A DNA stretch of 64,000 bases. Origin: Lophium mytilinum. Lineage: Eukaryota; Ascomycota; Dothideomycetes; Mytilinidiales; Mytilinidiaceae. Position 1 is the first letter of the stretch, and each line of letters opens with the position of its first letter. The DNA is taken from positions 1,220,616-1,284,615 of the forward strand of contig MU004186.1 in the NCBI GenBank assembly GCA_010093605.1, in the 5' to 3' direction. The notes under the pieces were generated by a model. The model was not told the DNA's origin. It did not search any database and saw nothing but the letters and a program-made list of their open reading frames with translations. The position numbers and the translations under genes were made by a program. Below are positions 1-12,001 of this stretch, in pieces.

Positions 1-998
1 CTATATATAGCCTAAATACTTTAAGTTAGCGCTTACTAATAAGAAAGCTAAAGCATAGGCGCGCGCTAAAGGGCGCCCGTATAAATTAGGTAATATTATC
101 TTAGGTCTAGCTAATTTTACTAATAACCTGGCGGCTATTAGTCTCTATATAATATTAAAAGACAACTAATATAAATTCTTTAAGAAGATAGAGCGTAAAC
201 TAATAACCTGTAATAAACTTAAAGTATTAGTACCTATAGAATACTATAGCTTCCTTAATATATAGAACCTAAAGAAAGCTAATAAGCTACTACTATGCTA
301 TAAAGCTAAAGATAGTATAGATATTAATTACTATATTAATATTAAACCTAGTAGTAAAGCTCTAGCTTAAAAGGTATATAGCCTTTTATATAATAAGATA
401 TTAGTTATTAAAATCTTTATTAATAAAATATATAGGAAAGGCTATATTAGAAAAAGTAATAGCTAATATACTATACCTATTATTATTATCTATAAACTAG
501 AAGAAGGCCTCTATATTTATATAGACTATTAAGGTCTTAATACTATTATAATTAAAGCTTATAATGTTCCGCCGGCTATAAAAGACACCCTTGCGCTATT
601 AAAATACGCTAGATATTATATAAAGTTTAATATTATAGCCGCTTTTAACGCTATTAGAATATAAGAAGAAGATAAGAAATATACAGCTTTTCTTATAAGA
701 TATAGCCTATTTAAATTTACTATTCTACCTTTTAGCTTATATAATATACTAGCGATATTTTAAGCCTTTATTAATAATATACTCTTAGAATATTTAGATA
801 ACTTCTATACTACCTATCTTAATAATATTCTTATTTTTAGCAAAACGCTTAAGAAATATATTAGTTATGTTAAGAAAGTCCTCTAGCGGCTTTATAAAGT
901 AGGCCTATTTCTTAATATTACTAAATATAAATTCTATAAATAGGAAGTTAAGTACTTAGGCGTTATTATTAGCGTTAATAGTCTTAAAATAGATCTAG
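1..998 (+). mobile_element. Outer Ty3/Gypsy element, left part (reverse transcriptase), RIP-degraded
   Basis: Translation on the plus strand, ignoring stops, gives a recognisable Gypsy reverse transcriptase from about 430 to 998. It has an IDY-GLN block near 520-545, an AAFN-IRI block near 640-660, an LPFSLYNILAIF block near 730-765 and a YLNNILIFSKTLKKY block near 810-855. The last is the catalytic YxDD box with both Asp codons read as Asn. Many Trp/Gln codons are now TAG/TAA. The frame is cut at 998 by the inner element and resumes at 12,002 with the AFLGFYNFY block that normally follows. The 5' LTR, gag and protease lie beyond the window edge or are unrecognisable in 1-400. It is inactive. 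The family assignment is secure; the named family within Gypsy is not. Confidence 0.88.
994..998. repeat. Target-site duplication TCTAG, left copy (right copy 11,997-12,001)
   Basis: The five bases TCTAG precede the 5' LTR and are repeated immediately after the 3' LTR at 11,997-12,001. Removing 999-12,001 joins the outer RT frame without a gap. A 5-bp duplication is what Ty3/Gypsy integrases leave. Even after heavy mutation the two copies are identical. Confidence 0.9.
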
Positions 999-1184
999 TG
1001 TAAGGAATACAGCTATTAAGTATATGCACATCTCTAGCGTGCACGTACCGGCTAGTATATGCGCACCCTATATAGTTCTATTATAAAGAGCCTTATACTT
1101 AATATACTTTATAATATAAACTTATCTTTAATAACTTAATGCGCCTATACTCTATATCTATATAGCACGCTTACGTCCCTTATA
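999..1184 (+). repeat. 5' LTR of inner Gypsy element
   Basis: This 186-bp sequence begins TGTAAGG and ends CCCTTATA (an original ...CA end changed to TA). It pairs without any insertion or deletion with 11,811-11,996. I counted about 28 differences between the copies, all of them transitions, as expected if RIP rather than random drift separated them. Confidence 0.9.
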
Positions 1185-1326
1185 ATTAGTAGCTAATTAG
1201 GCTAATTTAACTTCTCTAGCAATAAACGCCCCTATTTTTCTCTTTTTAATACTCTTATCCGCAATAACTAGATACTTATCTTAGTTGCTTTTCTAACGTT
1301 AACGTACTCTATGCTAACGCCTAACC

Positions 1327-1395
1327 TCTCTCTCTCTCTCTCTCTCCCCTATCTCTCTCTCTCTTTCTCTCTCTTTCTAGTCTTTTTCTTTCTCT
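1327..1395. repeat. CT-rich microsatellite in retroelement leader
   Basis: A run of TC dinucleotides, interrupted by CC and TT, lies about 140 bp after the 5' LTR. It is non-coding. CT-rich leaders are common in fungal retroelements. Confidence 0.8.
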
Positions 1396-3049
1396 CCTAT
1401 ATAGAAGTTATAGATATAAAGATATTTTTATACTTATAACGCTATTATTAGTAATACTATAAGTTACTTCTATATCTAATAGTAGTAGTATTACTTACAG
1501 TAGAGCAGCTGCTATTAAATCTTAGTTAGAAGCGTAGAGCTGTTAGCAACTAGGTTAGAATAGTAAGAGATAATAATATATTAATAAAATACTATCTCCT
1601 ACTTACTCTTCTATATCTACTTATCTACCTCTATTCTATACTACTATAATATCTGCCTTATAGATAGCTATAAATTAGATATTATTAGCTAGCTATAACC
1701 TTAGGTAAATTAAGTACTAATACCCGGCCTAATTTTTAGGTAATTCTATTAACTCTATATATATAACCCTCTATTTTAGAGCACGCTCTAGAAAGGCCTA
1801 TTCTATAGCTAACTACGGGTTTATAGTACGCCTTAACTAGTATAAGATATAATTAGCTACATTTCTATATCTAAAGTATAGTTATCTACGCCTAAGAAAC
1901 TATAACTATATAGTTATAGCTAATTAGAACAGCCCTAACTCTATATAATAGTAAAGAATATAGCTATATATATAGCTAGATTATTCTAATATAGCTATAT
2001 ATATTACTATACTATTCTAATATATAAATTAGTAATATAGCAGCTTCTAAAGCCTAGTAAGACGCCCCTATACTTAAGAATCTACCTAGAATAGCTCTTT
2101 AAAATACATACTATATTATTATATAGAGGTAAGGTCTCTAACCTCCTCCCCTAGATAATAATCTTATAGATATCCTTACCTAGATTATTAAGAAATATCT
2201 ACCTACTTAAGAGAATCTTAAGCTTCCTCTAGACTAGAATATAGATAAGAATAGTATCTAAGATGTATTTCTTTTTAATATACTTAAAGCTATCTATACG
2301 CTTCTAGGCCTAAGTAATACCTTTAATAATAACTAGAATAAGAGTAGCCTACTAACTACTAATAGAATTAAGATTATCGCGCAGCGTATTACTCTAGCTA
2401 AATTAGAACATAAAGGAAAGGCATCCTAGTAAGACGCTATAGGCGCGGGCGTTATAAAGGCCGGGAAAAGAAGGCCTAGGCGCTAGCTATTAGTAACCCT
2501 AGTAGCCGGTAATAGTATTAAATATTATACTAAGAAGTAGTATAAGACTAATACTATCTTTATATACTAGCTTCTATATAGCTAAAAATTCTACCTAATA
2601 CTAGTAAGAGAAATTATAGATATAATAGCTAGTTAAGCTTATAGCCTAGAGAAAATTATAATAAATTTAGAAAGGGCTAATTATATTAATAACTTACGTG
2701 CTATTTTTAACCCTATGTTACTGGAATTCTTATTCCCTAATAATAAGATTACTGTTGTAAATATTAAATAAGTTGCAGCCTATTTTAAGCAAGAACCGAG
2801 GGATAATAATAGCGGCGGCTTAGGCTTAAGTAATAATAATAAAAATAATAATAATAATAATACTCTAAATACTAGTATTAGAAGGTCTACCTCTCTAATA
2901 AGAGATAGCGCATAATAAAGAATAGAGGATTACTTCTTTAGAGATAGCTCTAATCTAAATAAGTATAATACCTATATATTCTAAGGATTTCTAGAATATA
3001 TAGAAGAAATAGAGTAAATAGTCTAAGGCCTTTATAAGTAGCTATAGCC

Positions 3050-4350
3050 CCGGCAGGCACCTATATAGTAGATAACCGCGCAGTAGTTATCTATACTAAG
3101 GGCACCTATATAGTAGGCGCCCGCATATTATAGGCTAGAGTATATATAGAGTAGTTTTTTATAACCTAATTCTATAGGCCTATATTTTAATACTTAAACA
3201 TCTATATAGTTATTAGAATATCTCTATACTCTATACCCGTATTAGAGTTATTACCTATAGTTAGTAGAAGGTAGATTAGTAGCTATAGTATAGTAGTATA
3301 GTCTCCCGGGTTAGAACTTTACAGTAGTAACGCTACTAATATTACTATCTAAGCTTAGGCTAGCGGATATTATGCTATTTAACTTTAATAAGAACTTAGT
3401 TAGTATCTTTATATAGTACTTTAAGTAAATTATAGTACTATATAGAGATATATCTATTCTTTTATAGCTACCCTTATATATAATAGTAGACGCCTATATC
3501 TAGTATATATTATTACTATAAGCGGCGCAACTCTAGATAGATACTAGCTTAGCTTACTAGAAGAATTAGCTAATATAAGAGTACTAGAAAGCGCACTATA
3601 TAGCCTAGTAGAAAGCTAATAATATAAAGTTCTTCTTCTAAAAGGCTAACTAGCTATCCCTATTTTAGTATATAATTAGAAAGGTTAATCTACTCTATAA
3701 AGCTAGTATTAAGAATAAGTATAATATTATCTATAAGCTCTAGAATAGTCTAAACCTAGTTCTAATAAACTTAGTATAGATATATAAAGTAGAAGATATA
3801 TTATAGAACTTCTAGTAACGCGTAAAGTAGTAGATGCTAGCGGCGGAGAAACTATAGTAGTAAAGTTGCCTAAGGTACCTAATAAGCTTAGCACTAATAC
3901 TAGCGTATAAACTATACTTATTCTAGTATAAAGCCGCACTAAAGACGCCGTATTACTAACTAATGGAACAGCTTAGATAGGTACTTATACGGGTTAGTAA
4001 GAAGTATAGAGATATAGCCGCCGGCAATAGAAGTAACTAGAAGTAATAAGATAAACCTACTAATAGAAAACTAGATAAATAGTACCCTATCTATGCAGCT
4101 AAAGGAAAACTAAATAAGATATATTTTATGCGTCTTTACCCCTACTACCTCCCGGTAGTAGAGTATAAGAAGAAAGTTATAAAAGCCTATAACACCGCTG
4201 TAAGATTAGATAATATTAAAAATAAAGACCTAGACGTCGCTATTAAGGATAAATATAAGAATAATAGTAATAGTAATAGCTTCTTCTAGATAATTAATAA
4301 CCTTAAATTCCTCCTCTAGTCCTTAGAAAATAAGAATGTAAGATATTAAT
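3050..4350 (+). pseudogene. gag remnant of inner element
   Basis: Plus-strand translation across stops gives a Gypsy gag-like region. It has a helical stretch around 3,560-3,820 with the order KANNIKFFF, ANQLSLFQYIIRKVNLL and IYKVEDILQNF, then a basic, Pro/Tyr-rich tail around 4,050-4,170 ending YAAKGKLNKIYFM. This matches the capsid and nucleocapsid layout of fungal Gypsy gag proteins as I remember them. Every Gln is TAG or TAA in the DNA and no open frame longer than about 70 codons survives. The true start is not identifiable. Confidence 0.6.
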
Positions 4351-4429
4351 ACCGGGTTACGTCTTAATTATAGCGTTAAAATCCCCGGGCGATACTATAA
4401 TATCTTTATTAATATATAATATTACTATT

Positions 4430-7400
4430 AAATACTATAAAGTTAGTTTAATAAAGTATATATAACCCGGGGAAAAATTTCTATAATATATTACTATATT
4501 AATTAACGCTGTAACGCCGGCAGGCAGGTAAGCCTATTTTAGCCTAGACTTAGGCAGTATTATTACGCTTATTAGCGATATATAAAGAAAATAATATTAT
4601 CTAGATATAGTAGTATTTAAGAGAAAGAAAAGTATTAAGATATTAGGTATTAGTAAAAAACTAGTATACTTATAGATATAGGCGCAATTTATATTATACC
4701 TTACTAATACTAATAGAACTATCCTAACTATACCTATTAAAGCCTATATTATTCTAAAGCTAGACTATAGTCTACTTCTAGAAATTAATAACTTATAGCT
4801 GGTAGGCCTTAGTATTATATAGAAAGATAAAGACGGCCTAGATAGACTTTAGATGTAGTAACGCATATTTCTACTAACTATCTTAGCTAAGAATCTGCCG
4901 CCTAAGGTAAAACTACTAAAGGTAAAAGTATCTAGAGCCTTTCTTACTATAGATATTATTATAGAACTAGAATAAGGCCTAAATATCCCTATCTATAGTA
5001 TAAGTAGAGTTATAGGCCTATATTTATTTAAACTCTATATAGACTTTATTAATAAATATAAAGATATCTATAGCCTTAGGGCGAGAGTATTACTTCTAAC
5101 TATAGATAGTAGTATACTATTTTTAAACTTTAGCACGTATACGCTTATTCTTAAGAAGGGATAATAGCTAGAATATATCTAGCTATATTGTAACAACGCT
5201 TCTATAGAAGACCTAGACGCAGGCGTAGACTTTATTAATATTTTTAAAACTAGCGTTAAAAGTAATATAGAAAGTAGAGATATAGATATATTAGACGCCG
5301 CCGCCTAGAACGCTAATATCTAGAATATAGATATATAGAACACCGGCTTAGTAAAAGAAGAAGCTATTAAGAAAGATACTAGTAAGAACACCGCTAGCGC
5401 TTCTATTTAAGCTCTTAATGCTACTATAGATAAAGATAATAATAAAGAGGATATACCCTTTATTATAAACCCTGTAGAGGGTAATATAGATCTCTCTAAA
5501 GCCTATATCTTAAACTATTTTAGGTAGAACTTTAGTAATAAGCTATATATATAGCTCTATAGTTACGCTAAACTCTTTAATAAACGTCTAGGCCTTTTTA
5601 ATAATAGTATAGAAATACCTATTCTATTTATAGATAAGATAGATATTAAGAGCTTAAAGTAAAGAGCCTATAGACTCTTAAAGCGGGATAAGCGCGCTAT
5701 AGATAAGGTTCTAGATCTACTTATAGAGTAAGGGCGCGTAGAAAAGGTTCTACTAGGGCAACCTTTAGTAGCTATATTACTAGTATTTATAGTCTAGAGA
5801 AATAGTAAACTAAGAGTTATTATTAATCTTAGAAAGATTAATATAAAACTATATCTAGATACCTACCTACTACTATAGTAAGATAATATCTTTAATCTTT
5901 TAGGCGGTGTAGTTATCTTCTTATCTATAGATATAACTAAAGGCTTCTTCTAGTAAAGTATAAGGAAAGCTAATTACTAGAAGATAGGCTTTATAACTAT
6001 ATATAGAGGGTATAAGTAGCTTATAGTTTCTATAATAGGTCTAGTAAATATACCCGGCTTCTTTTAATACTATATAGAATCTCTATTTATACTATATCTA
6101 TAGAAATTTATAGCTATCTATATTAATAATATTCTTATCTACTTTAGATTTAAAGAAGACTATCTATATTACCTTAATAAAGTTATAAACGCCCTAGAAA
6201 TAGCCGGCGTTATACTTGCGCTAGCTAAATACTTCTTTAGATTCCCTAGCCTAGAAATACTAGGCTATTATATATCTAGGCTAGGCCTTAGCACGTTAGA
6301 TAAAAAGATAGAGGTAATTAAGAATATAAGGTTTCTAAAGACGCTCTATAAGCTTAAATTTAGGCTAGCCTTCTTTAGATAGTACTACTAATATATTAAA
6401 AGATATAGCTATATTATCGCGCCCTTATAGAAGCTAAAACTAGACGGCCTTAAAAATAGTTCTTAAAAAGGCCGCGCGCGAAAGAATTATATAACTGCGT
6501 GGAAGATTGCTAATCCCCTAAAGGAGTGCCTAGACGCCTAGAAAGTAGTAAAAGTAATACTTTATAGTAAGCTAGTACTAGCCCTGCTAGACTATCTTAA
6601 ACTATTTATTATCTATATTAATAGCTCTAAAGAGCGTGGCTATAGATGCGCTATATATTAAATTAAATCTAATAGAATTAAACGGCTAGTTCTTTTTATT
6701 AGCTAATTACTAAAAAAGTATAAGTAAAATTACTAGGCTATAGAGTTAAAAGTAGGCGCCCTAGTCTAGGTATTATAAAAACTCTAATACTATCTAGATA
6801 GTAATAACTTTACTGTATATATAGACTATAAAGCCTTAAAGTTAGCCTTATAAATAGGCGGTAAGAATAGGTAGTTAGCGCGCCTAAGGGAATAGGAGCT
6901 ATATCTATCTATATTTCTGCCGCAAATAATAATTATTTATAAGCTAGAGAAATACTATAAGAATATAGATAGGCTTTTATAAATACCTACTATCTATAAT
7001 AATATTATAACTAAGGGCGTAGTAGATACTACTACTACTAGCCTTACTACTATAGTTGTATATATTAAGGACGCTTATAAGAAATAAATCTACTTAAAGC
7101 TAAAGAAGAATAAAACCTTTAAAGTTATTCTAGAATACCTTAGAATAAGAGTAAAATAAGGTAATAAGACCTACTATTATAGGTTTTTCTTAGATAACGG
7201 CCTCTTATACCTAAAAGGTAGCGGTAATAAGTAATATTTATACTTACTAAGTAGCATAGTAGATAACGCTGTTAAAAAGGCGCATAATAAAAGCGGCTAT
7301 AACGGCGCTAACTAAGCCTACTATTATCTTAGGTATAAGATCTATATACCTAAACTATATTAGAAGATTAATAAATAGATACTAGTATACCTAGTATATA

Positions 7401-8525
7401 AGACCTTAAAACTAAGAAATTAAAAGCCCTATAGATAGCTCTAGCTAGTATAAATACTAGATAGGCCTTTTATAACTCTTATAATTAACTTTATAGTAGT
7501 ACTACCCTTATCTACTAATAGTAATAATATAATTATAATAACTACTAATAAGTTCTCTAAGGCTATACGCCTGCTGCTAGGAAAGGAGATAGATATAGCT
7601 AAGACGTAGGCGCATTACTTCTTTAATTAGATCTACTGCAATTAGGGCCTGCTAGAAGTAATTATTAGTAATAGGGACCTAAAATTTATAAGCGCCTTTT
7701 AGATAGAGCTATTTAGACAATATAAAATAGACCTTTAGATAATAATATTATACTATCTATCTATAGATAGGCAGGTAGAGAGAACTAACTAAATAGTAGA
7801 AATAACCTTATACTACCTACTTATAGAATAGTATAAGATATAGTAGTAGAAGCTTCTACCGTAGGTAGAATACACCCTTAATATAGCGGTTAACGCCTCT
7901 AGTAGATATACGCTATATAAGATTATATATAGTCTTATACTAAAAATATTCTATAGCGCTAATATAGATAATATTCCTATTCTAAGGAATAGAAAGGCAC
8001 TATACTTTAACGTAGTTAACACTCTTAAACTAGCCTAGGCTAAGATAGCAGCGTACTATAATAAGAACTATACGCCTCTAGACTTAAAAGATTCTATCTA
8101 TCTTAAGGTTATTAGGGGCGTCTATTATAGCTATAGGCTTCTAGATAGTAGCTTACTATTACTAATTTAAGTAGGCCCATTTAAAATTATAAAGTATATT
8201 AGCTACTTAGCCTATAAGCTTAAACTCCCTAAGAAATATAGATAAATCCACCTAGTTATTAGTATTACCTACCTAGAATAGGCAACCCTAGATTCTTTCT
8301 ATAGGGAGCTTCTATCTCTATAGCTAATTATTATAGATAGCTATAATAAATACATTATAGAGAAGATTATTAGGCGCAGAACTATAGAGAAAGGGGACGT
8401 CTATAATATTAAATAGAAAGGGTATAATAATAAGAAGGATATTATAGCGGAGCCGGTTAAATAACTATAGAAGGACGTTCTATAGATAGTAGAGAAGTTT
8501 AAGGCCCGCAGGCGCTTTTATTAGT
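4430..8525 (+). pseudogene. pol remnant of inner element (PR-RT-RNase H-integrase-chromodomain)
   Basis: The translated remnant shows a retropepsin-like SLDLGSIITLIS (about 4,540-4,580) and an RT with SIDITKGFF (about 5,921-5,950) and IYINNILIYF (about 6,118-6,148, the YxDD box with Asn for Asp). An RNase H/tether region with IDYKALKLAL follows (about 6,820-6,850), then integrase with LIINFIVVLPL, IISNRDLKFIS and an ERTNQIVE block (about 7,480-7,800). The end is a chromodomain with IIEKIIRRRTIEKGDVYNIK and KGYNNK (about 8,350-8,440). Several catalytic Asp residues read as Asn, the change produced by G-to-A RIP. Stops occur throughout, so the copy is dead. Confidence 0.85.
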
Positions 8526-8529
8526 AATG

Positions 8530-11500
8530 TAATTATAGTATTTTTAGCATTCTTAGTATTTACGGCAAAATATAGTTCTAGTATTACTAAGCTAAAAAGG
8601 CAGTAAATTACTAAAACTATAGATATTAAACCTACTATCTATAACTTTACTATAATAAACTCTTTCTCTATAATATAACTCTCTAATAATATCTACTATA
8701 GCGCTACTATTATAGAGCTAAAATTCTAGCGCCCGGGTAATAGAGATAGCACTATTCTAAATAATATTGCGGAACGCTAGTAAAGCTACCCTAGTAAACC
8801 TATCCCGCTAGCTAAATATAACTTTATACTATATCTATTCTACTATCTAATTAACTATATATATTTACCCCTATTATAAGTACTACTTATAGACTAGTAT
8901 ATTAGAAAACTTCTAGCCTTACTTACTACTAGTAATATTTCCCTCTATAAGCTTTATACTAATTAGCCGGCTACTTTTACTAAGAAAGGTAAGGTATTAC
9001 TTATAAGAGAGCTAATAGGCCCACCTAGTATAGAAGCTAATAGTAGAGTTTATATTACCTATAGTAAGGTTATCCTTCTTAGCGCCTATAGTATATAGAG
9101 GGGCCTCGCCTATAAGATACTTAAGCTAATACTAGCATAAATAAAGGTTATTATTAGACTCTCTAAGATAGTTATAAACTATCTTCTAGAGCTAGAATTA
9201 GTTATATACTTAGATTTAAATTATACTAAGAATATTACTATTATAGCGCCTCTACTAGGTAATATTAAACTTAAGTATAAGGTATATCTAGCGGGCGGCG
9301 CATAGAATTATAACCTATATATAGCGGCTAGCATTAATATTAGTAGTAATAATATTAGCTAGCTATATAATAAAGATAAGGGCCCTAAAGAAGTAGACGC
9401 TAAAGCTAAAGATATTAAAAGCTATAACCTCCCTAATAAAGTTAATCTAGCCGCTAATAGAAGCGCTAAAGAGAAGCTGCCTCCCCTATTAGATAAAGTA
9501 GCTCTAGCTAAAGTAGAGAAATATTATTATAATAAATAATTTAAAGAGATAGGCTAAGTTCTAGATAATTTAGGCAACCTAGACACGTTTACTATAGAGA
9601 TAGTAGAGAGAAGGGCAAAAGAGGTAGAGCTAGAAGCGTAGCCTTTACTAACTCTATCTAGGTAGCCCTAATATAGAATAAACGCCTAGTAGATAAAGCT
9701 CTAGGCGGTAGTTAATATACTACTTGCACCCTTAATAATAGCGTTACTTGCACCCTTAATAATAGTATTACTTAAGACTAAGATTATCCCCTATACTTCC
9801 GCGCCTAGGCTGCCGCCGGAATTATTAGATATAATAGATATAATAGGGGATTATATAGAAGTATAGAAGCTTAATAGGGAGATAGATACCGCTATTATAG
9901 CGCTTAAAGGCCGGGAAGAAGTTAATAGTAATAATAGCGCCGGTATAGTAAATATTAGTAACTTAATTAACTTATCTAATAATATTATTCTAGAGTAAGG
10001 AAGCCGGTAGTATATATATAAAAACGCGCCTACTCTAATTAGTAAAATAGTATATAGCGCTAGTAATATTTTACACGCCTATAAATATAATAAATAATAG
10101 TAGAATATAGTTTATAATAACTAGTAAGCTATAGTAGCTATAGGTAAGTACGCTATATTTATATATATAGTACTTAGAGAAGAGATAAAAATAAGGGATA
10201 AAGAATACCTAAATACCCTAGACTATAACACTTTTCTAGAAATATTAAGGTAGTAATTCTACTTTAAGTAGGACTAGAAGACTAAAGAGAAGAAAGGAAA
10301 TAATATTAAACTCGGCGCGGTAATTAATAGAATTATTAAGTATAAGACTATTATTAACGCCTTTAATAGTAAATAGGCGCGCCTACTAGTAGAATAATAT
10401 ATTCTATCCCGCTATTCTATCTAGGGCCTTAGATATAGCTACTAGAAATATAAGGCCTAAATAGAAAGCTATAAGAATACTATTAAATCTCTTTATATAG
10501 AATTATATAAGACGCGCGTAAAGCTAGTAATAATAAAATAAGTAGTAAGAAAAATATTCTTATCTATTACGGCTCTAGCAAAGACAACCCCCGCTAAAGA
10601 CTAGCCTACGGCAACGCAGCTATTATTAAAGCAAGCTGCAGTAATACTAGCAGAAACGGCAGCGTATACTATCTACGCCCGTTCTAACTATAAGAAGGCC
10701 GCATAGCAATTAATAAAGATGTACGTAAGCCCTATCTAGAAGTAATTATTATAAATACTATAGATAGTAGTAAATCTAGTAGTAATAGTAAATCTAAAGC
10801 TCTAATATAAGCTATAAATCTATAATAAGTAGATATAGCTTCTATAAGACGCTATAGGCATGCATATAGGCTACTATAATATAGTATATTTTAAGATAAG
10901 TTAGGCAGTATAGGTAAGAGTAAATAACCTCTATAACTATAGGCGCGCTAGCAGTAATATAGCTATAGGCGCTAGTAGACTTAATATTATTACTATAGAG
11001 AACGCTATAGTAGATTCTATAGTTAGATTAATTACTAAGATATATCTATATTCTCTACTAGATTTCTTTTACTTTACTAAAGACTAATATACTACTACTT
11101 CTATATAAGGTATAGAGCTTATAGATACTAATACTATACTATAGATACTACTAAAGAGAAAAGAAGAGCCTCTACCTATAATTCTTATAGCACTAGATAG
11201 ATAGATTTATCTCTTACTAATAAATAACGGTACCTATTAAGCAAGTATACGCGCTATAAAGGTAGCACCTATATCTATATTAGTAACTAATAAGATATCT
11301 ATAGTATTTTTAGCGCTAATACTCTCTATGCTATAAGCTAGCACGCTAATACTATTAAAGCCTACTAAAGCTACTATAGCGCTAACACCCTCTATACTAT
11401 AAGCTAGCACGCTAATACTATTAAAGCCTGCTAAAGCTACCGCAGTAATACTACTAAAGATAATACCGCCGGCTATAAGTATAAGAGGCATAGCTATACT

Positions 11501-11800
11501 ATAACTAAAGTAAGATACGCCTACACCCTTATTAGCTAATATTAGGCGCTGGTAGGCACTTAAAGCTATAAATAAGAAGTATAGAGCTATAGGTATTACT
11601 AGTAATATTCTTAAGAAGCTAAAGCTAAGCTAATTACCCGGCTTAACCGCCTAGAGCTAGTTACTAAGGCTTAATTACTCTCTAATATATATATTCTAGA
11701 TATATATATTCTATATATACTTACTACTAATATACTTACTCTAGTCTCTCTTTTTCTTCTAGTGCGGGCAGCATAGTTACTAAGATAGTAACTTTCTTAA
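8530..11800 (+). other. Unidentified segment between chromodomain and 3' LTR of inner element
   Basis: About 3.3 kb lie between the end of pol and the polypurine run. Translating through stops gives protein-like stretches on the plus strand, for example LYLDLNYTKNITIIAPLLG (about 9,215-9,270), an acidic Asn/Lys-rich stretch (about 9,350-9,540), and a charged region with IESYKNTIKSLYIELYKTRV (about 10,460-10,520). I recognise no domain. It could be a third open frame carried by this lineage, a captured gene, or another insertion without visible LTRs. It contains a 24-bp tandem duplication (9,721-9,768) and a roughly 66-bp tandem duplication (about 11,308-11,440). Confidence 0.5.
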
Positions 11801-11810
11801 CGGGGGCTTC

Positions 11811-11996
11811 TATAAGAAATACAGCTATTAAGTATATATATATCTCTAGTATATATATACTAGCTAGCATATATATACCCTATATAGTTCTATTATAAAG
11901 AGCCTTATACTTAATACGCTTTATAATATAAACTTATCTTTAATAACTTAATGCGCCTGTGCTCTATGCCTGTATAGTATACTTACGTCCCTTATA
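11811..11996 (+). repeat. 3' LTR of inner Gypsy element
   Basis: The 186-bp partner of 999-1,184 begins TATAAGA (the TG end mutated to TA) and ends CCCTTATA. A GGGGG run lies just upstream as polypurine tract. The TCTAG target duplication follows directly. Confidence 0.9.
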
Positions 11997-12001
11997 TCTA
12001 G

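Larger units (their letters stand above)
999..11996 (+). mobile_element. Inner Ty3/Gypsy chromovirus, full length, RIP-inactivated, nested in the outer element
   Basis: The element is about 11 kb. The order is 5' LTR, a leader with a CT-rich tract, gag (about 3,050-4,350), protease, reverse transcriptase, RNase H, integrase and a C-terminal chromodomain (about 4,430-8,520), then about 3.3 kb of unidentified sequence, a G-rich polypurine-like run at 11,801-11,806 and the 3' LTR. The domain order PR-RT-RH-IN-chromodomain marks a chromovirus, a family whose chromodomain steers insertion to heterochromatin. Stops occur throughout and catalytic residues are changed, so it cannot encode active proteins. 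Eleven kb is long for a chromovirus (usually 5-7 kb); the extra length lies in the leader and in the downstream segment. Confidence 0.88.

Noticed and set aside
3727-3939. Minus-strand 70-aa ORF in the RIP block
   Set aside because: It lies antisense to the gag remnant in TpA-rich DNA; the hydrophobic Leu/Ile/Tyr composition is what RIP-mutated DNA gives in any frame.
11237-11491. Minus-strand 84-aa ORF with an internal protein repeat
   Set aside because: The repeat is the translated shadow of a 66-bp DNA duplication in the retroelement; there is no start context or homology.
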